Shown piece by piece: positions 13,514-16,749 of a stretch of DNA of 16,749 nucleotides. The number at the start of each line of letters is the position of its first letter. Position 1 is the first letter of the stretch. The notes under the pieces were generated by a model. It was not told the DNA's origin. It saw only the letters and a program-made list of their open reading frames with translations, and did no database searches. The translations under genes and the position numbers were made by a program. Source of the stretch: an uncultured Sutterella sp. (lineage in GTDB: Bacteria; Pseudomonadota; Gammaproteobacteria; Burkholderiales; Burkholderiaceae_F). The stretch covers positions 1-16,749 of the forward strand of contig CAKQON010000034.1 in assembly GCA_934255515.1 (NCBI GenBank). The letters are read 5' to 3'.

Positions 13514-16066
13514 ATGTCCCGTCTCACGCGCAGAAACTTCCTCGCCGCCGGCGCTGCCGGCACGGCTGCCGCCTTCGTGCCTCAGACGAATGCGGCCGCG
13601 AAGCCCGCTCCGGTTGAACCGGGGAATCCCGCGGCGCTCAAGAGCGCCGCACAGTTCCGCGAGAAGCCGCTTTCCGTTCCGACAAAGAAGGACCTGGAGC
13701 TCTCCAATACCTTCAGCCTCGGAAAGTCGACGCTCGACGAAAACGAAGTCATCACGGCGTCCCGCTGGGGCGTCGTGCGCGCGCATGTTCAGGGCGGAAA
13801 GCTCACGCACCTCACGCCCTTCGAGCACGACTACGCGCCCTCCGTCAACATGAACGGTCTCTGCGAGCTTCCCTATTCCTCGTCCCGCATCCGCTATCCG
13901 ATGGTGCGCGAGGGATATCTCAGGAACGGCCCCGCGAGCCGCGAACACCGCGGCGAAGAGAAGTTCGTGCGCGTCTCCTGGGAGACGGCGCTTGATCTCG
14001 TCGCAAAGGAAATGAACCGCGTCTACGACGCCTACGGTCCGAGCGCCGTCTTCGGCCGTTCCTACGGCTGGATGTCGACGGGCAAGGTCAATGCGGCGAT
14101 TAATCTGCAACAGCGTCTTCTCAATCTGAGAGGCGGCTTCATCCAGTGCATCAACAGCTATTCGACGGCTGCCATCAGCCGCATCCTGCCCTACGTCGTC
14201 GGCACGGGCGACCCGCGCTCGACGAGCTGGGACGTGGTGATGAAGCATTCCGAGCGCATCGTCCTCTGGGGGTGCGATCCGATCGTGACGAACGACATCG
14301 ACTGGCTTACGACCCTCCACAACAGCTACGGCTACTTCCGCGCGCTGAAGGAAAAGGGCACGAAGACCATTGCCATCAATCCGCTGAAGCCCGACACCGC
14401 GGAATATCTGGGCTCCGAATGGATCGCCCCGCGTCCCGGCACGGACTGCGCCATGATGCTCGGCATGCTCCACGAACTCGTGAGAACGAAGAAGGCCGAC
14501 ACCGAGTTCCTCACGAAGTGCTGCTCGGGCTGGCCGGAACTTCATGACTACATCATCGGCAAGACCGACGGCGTCGAGAAGACTCCGGCCTGGGCCGCTC
14601 GCGAATGCGGCGTGCCGGCCGAAAGAATCGTGAGCCTCACGCATGAGCTCCAGGAACACCGCACGATGATCATGATGGGCTGGGGCATCCAGCGCATCCA
14701 GTACGGCGAACAGTCGCACTGGATGGGCTTTGCGCTCGCGGCGGCGCTCGGTCAGATCGGCCTTCCGGGTGGCGGCATCGGCACCAACTACCACTATTCC
14801 AACGGCGGCTCGCCCCTCTGTACGGGACCGTTCCTGGGCGGCATTTCGAGCGGCGTCAAGCCCGTGAAGCCCTCGACCCTTCCATGGAAGGGAAGCCAGA
14901 CGATTCCGGTCGCGCGCTTTGTCGACTGCTTCCTCAATCCCGGCAAGACCATCGACTTCAACGGCACGAAGGTGACCTATCCGGAAGTTCGTCTCGTCAT
15001 GTGGGCGGGCGGTAATCCCTTCGCACACCAGCCCGATACGATGAAGCTCGAGCGCGCCTGGAAGAAGCCCGAAACGGTTGTCGTCACCGACACGGTGTGG
15101 ACGGCGACGGCGCGACACGCCGACATTGTGCTTCCGGCGGCGACGGTTTTCGAGCACAACGACATCACCAATATCGGCACCTACTCGAACGACGGTCTCG
15201 TGGCGATGCAGCAGGCGATTGAGCCGCAGTGGGAGTCGAAGCCCGACTACTGGATCTTCAGCGAGCTCGCAAAGCGCATGGGCCTTGAAGCGGCCTATAC
15301 CGAAGGGCTTGATGAAATGGGCTGGATCAAGCGTCTCTACGGCGAATCGCAGAAGATGGGTGAACGCATCGGCGTGAAGCTCCCCGGCTTCGCAGAGTTC
15401 TGGAAGAAGGGCTACTTCCTCTTCGACGTGGCCGAGAAGGACCGCAATTTTGTGGCTTTTGAAGCCTTCCGCAAGGATCCGAAGGCGAATTCGCTTGCAA
15501 CCGAGAGCGGCCTCATCCAGCTCTATTCCCCGAAGATCGCTTCCTACGGCTACAAGGACTGCCTCGGGCACCCCGCGTACTTCGTTCCGACCGAAGGCGT
15601 CAACACGAAGACCAAGGCACATCCGCTCGCGCTCATGGCCTGCAAGAGCCGTTACCGCATGCACAGCCAGCTCGACGGCACGGTGAGCCACCAGTTTGCG
15701 AACATCAACGACCGCGAGCCCTGCTGGATCAACCCGGCGGACGCGAAGGCGAGGGGTCTGAAGTCGGGCGACGTCGCGCTCGTCAAGAATGACCGCGGCG
15801 CCCTCCTTGCGGGCGTCTACGTTACGGACCGCGTGCAGCCGGGCGTTGTGGTCGTGCACCATGGCGCCTGGTTCGCTCCCCTCGATACCGACGGCCTCCG
15901 CGTCGACGTGCACGGGAACTCCAATACGCTCACGATGGATGAACCCACGTCGTCGCTCGCCTGCGGCAACATCGCTTCGACCGCGCTCGTTGAGGTGGAA
16001 AAGTGGACGAAGGCGCTTCCGCGCGTTTACGTCTACGATCAGCCTGAAAGCGTGCTTCAGGCCTGA
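13514..16066 (+). CDS. Tat-exported molybdopterin (bis-MGD) S-/N-oxide reductase, TorA/DorA/BisC family
   Basis: An 850-residue periplasmic terminal reductase that would reduce TMAO, DMSO, biotin sulfoxide or a similar oxide. Seen: a Tat signal (TRRNFLAAG at 5-13, then an Ala-rich stretch); no N-terminal Cys cluster, so no [4Fe-4S], as in TorA/DorA; SYGWMSTGK near 183-191 with Tyr184 and Trp186; NSYSTAA with Ser217 as the expected Mo ligand; LWGCDPIVTNDIDW; MWAGGNPFAHQPD; TDTVWTATARHADIVLPAAT; and the C-terminal molybdopterin-binding domain ending around VHHGAWFAP and DVHGNSNTL. Length matches TorA (848). The Tyr equivalent to DMSO-reductase Tyr114 is, as I recall, present in DMSO and biotin-sulfoxide reductases and absent in TMAO reductases, which tilts away from strict TMAO use. 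No torC/dorC cytochrome, torD chaperone or two-component genes are adjacent. Start ATG has AAGGA 7-8 nt upstream. Probably FNR-controlled. Confidence 0.9.
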   Translation: MSRLTRRNFLAAGAAGTAAAFVPQTNAAAKPAPVEPGNPAALKSAAQFREKPLSVPTKKDLELSNTFSLGKSTLDENEVITASRWGVVRAHVQGGKLTHLTPFEHDYAPSVNMNGLCELPYSSSRIRYPMVREGYLRNGPASREHRGEEKFVRVSWETALDLVAKEMNRVYDAYGPSAVFGRSYGWMSTGKVNAAINLQQRLLNLRGGFIQCINSYSTAAISRILPYVVGTGDPRSTSWDVVMKHSERIVLWGCDPIVTNDIDWLTTLHNSYGYFRALKEKGTKTIAINPLKPDTAEYLGSEWIAPRPGTDCAMMLGMLHELVRTKKADTEFLTKCCSGWPELHDYIIGKTDGVEKTPAWAARECGVPAERIVSLTHELQEHRTMIMMGWGIQRIQYGEQSHWMGFALAAALGQIGLPGGGIGTNYHYSNGGSPLCTGPFLGGISSGVKPVKPSTLPWKGSQTIPVARFVDCFLNPGKTIDFNGTKVTYPEVRLVMWAGGNPFAHQPDTMKLERAWKKPETVVVTDTVWTATARHADIVLPAATVFEHNDITNIGTYSNDGLVAMQQAIEPQWESKPDYWIFSELAKRMGLEAAYTEGLDEMGWIKRLYGESQKMGERIGVKLPGFAEFWKKGYFLFDVAEKDRNFVAFEAFRKDPKANSLATESGLIQLYSPKIASYGYKDCLGHPAYFVPTEGVNTKTKAHPLALMACKSRYRMHSQLDGTVSHQFANINDREPCWINPADAKARGLKSGDVALVKNDRGALLAGVYVTDRVQPGVVVVHHGAWFAPLDTDGLRVDVHGNSNTLTMDEPTSSLACGNIASTALVEVEKWTKALPRVYVYDQPESVLQA

Positions 16067-16080
16067 CGCGTGATGCTCAT

Positions 16081-16120
16081 GAGGAAGGCTTCGGGACCGC
16101 TGCTCCCGAAGGCTTCCCTC
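16081..16120 (+). terminator. First hairpin after the molybdoenzyme gene
   Basis: GAGGAAGGCTTCGGGA pairs with TCCCGAAGGCTTCCCTC with one or two mismatches; there is no T-run after it. It may act together with the second hairpin or protect the mRNA 3' end. Confidence 0.45.
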
Positions 16121-16128
16121 AATAGAAC

Positions 16129-16165
16129 AAGCCGCAGATTCTCTTCGTAGGAATCTGCGGCTTTT
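16129..16165 (+). terminator. Strong rho-independent terminator after the molybdoenzyme gene
   Basis: A perfect 13-bp stem AAGCCGCAGATTC (16129-16141) with GAATCTGCGGCTT (16151-16163), 9-nt loop, then TT and ATATTGTTTT. The stem begins with AA and ends in TT, so it could work in both directions. Confidence 0.9.
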
Positions 16166-16383
16166 ATATTGTTTTCTATAGGAATTCTTTTACAGAAGAA
16201 AAAACGGGCTGATCTGACGGATTATTTTTTATAAAAGAATCTTCATAGAAATCATTGCTGTATAAGTTTTATTTTTAGATAATTAACTAAATAATCAAAT
16301 TACTATATAGTTTTTAATTGATAACATGAATTATTAACAAAGTAATGATTTAGTCGACAAATGGTTCTATAGGCGACTCGGGG
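16166..16383. other. AT-rich gene-free stretch before the insertion sequence
   Basis: About 218 bp with roughly three quarters A+T, in sharp contrast to the GC-rich genes. No frame, ribosome site or RNA gene is recognisable. It contains short palindromes such as TTTTATAAAA-like and TAGATAATTAACTA-like stretches. It may be foreign or a hot spot for TA-targeting IS630 elements. The outer end of the insertion sequence is probably between about 16350 and 16383, but its terminal repeat cannot be fixed without the other end. Confidence 0.4.
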
Positions 16384-16749
16384 TCAGGCCGCCTGTGCAT
16401 AGAGAGTACTCTCATTCGTAAAACAGGCACGAATAGGTGTCTTCTCGCTTTTGAAGGTGGCGGTGATCTCCTTCGCGTGTCCGAGCGTTTCCTCGTGATT
16501 CTTCGGTTCCTTCACCCGCAGACTCGTTTTGAGCTGACGATCCAGAAATACATCGGGGTTCAGTTCCGGCGAATATGAGGGAAGGAAAAAGAGTTCGATT
16601 TCTTCCGTATGAGCTTCGCACCAGGCAGCTGCCAGCTTTGCGTGGTGAATTCTGCAGTTGTCGCAGATGACGAAGAGCTTTCTGCCCTTTCCGCCGTAGT
16701 CCTTGATCAGACGATGCAGGAAGCGTATGAAGGAATAACGGCGCACGGC
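16384..16749 (-). mobile_element. IS630-family transposase, C-terminal part, runs off the window
   Basis: The visible 121 residues are the C-terminal DDE_3 domain of an IS630 (Tc1/mariner-like) transposase. LFVICDNCRIHHAK carries the second catalytic Asp, and FFLPSYSPELNPDVFLDRQL is the third-acid region. In relatives that region reads NPxE; here the Glu position is Val (codon GTA), one base from GAA, so this copy may be inactive unless the neighbouring Asp substitutes. The N-terminal helix-turn-helix and first Asp lie beyond the window. The stop TGA is at 16384-16386. IS630 elements insert at TA and are 1-1.2 kb. Confidence 0.8.

Noticed and set aside
13499..15913. 804-residue minus-strand open frame opposite the molybdoenzyme gene
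   Set aside because: It mirrors a clear, full-length bis-MGD reductase with Tat signal and ribosome site; its product is a His/Arg/Val-rich shadow typical of antisense frames in GC-rich genes.

Overview
The window looks like a GC-rich chromosome of a betaproteobacterium in the order Burkholderiales. The most likely group is the gut-associated Sutterellaceae (Sutterella and relatives). Three things point there: the conserved block kdsB / Trm112-like / lpxK on one strand with xseA / sodB on the other, the exported FMN/FAD 'fumarate-reductase-like' flavoproteins, and a Tat-exported bis-MGD reductase. The taxon is an inference from gene content, not from a marker gene.

Layout. 1-608: a Fic-family gene (minus strand) cut off before its catalytic core. 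637-858: an orphan terminator, a 9-bp-arm palindrome and the kdsB terminator. 902-3043: the minus-strand operon lpxK -> Trm112-like -> kdsB, for Kdo activation and lipid A 4'-phosphorylation in the LPS pathway. 3198-4226: a LysR-type regulator (minus), divergent from an exported flavoprotein reductase (4376-6283, plus). 6284-7106: a long non-coding stretch holding a structured GC-rich segment, then a dense cluster of DnaA-box-like 9-mers around an AT-rich core. It reads like a replication origin or another DnaA-binding locus. 7107-9789: xseA, with an unusual N-terminal extension, then iron superoxide dismutase sodB and a strong terminator. 10039-11850: a second flavoprotein reductase. 11968-12741: a scar made of the C-terminal piece of a DUF234-type ATPase and the N-terminal piece of an AEC-type transporter. 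12852-13364: a DUF2199 protein. 13514-16066: a Tat-exported TMAO/DMSO/biotin-sulfoxide reductase-family molybdoenzyme with an FNR-like site upstream and two hairpins downstream. 16166-16383: a very AT-rich gene-free gap. 16384-16749: the C-terminal part of an IS630-family transposase running off the window, with its expected catalytic Glu replaced by Val.

How it fits together. Housekeeping genes (LPS, DNA repair, oxidative defence) are interleaved with three exported terminal reductases that would act as electron sinks in anaerobic respiration. None has a dedicated haem or quinol-oxidising partner in the window, so they probably draw electrons from shared membrane donors and need maturation factors (ApbE-type FMN transferase, Tat, bis-MGD chaperone) encoded elsewhere. 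From memory, in related Burkholderiales the divergent pair beside xseA-sodB is exbB-exbD-lpxK-Trm112-kdsB. Here the exbBD position is taken by the LysR/flavoreductase pair and the DnaA-box region, which makes this junction the most interesting part of the window.
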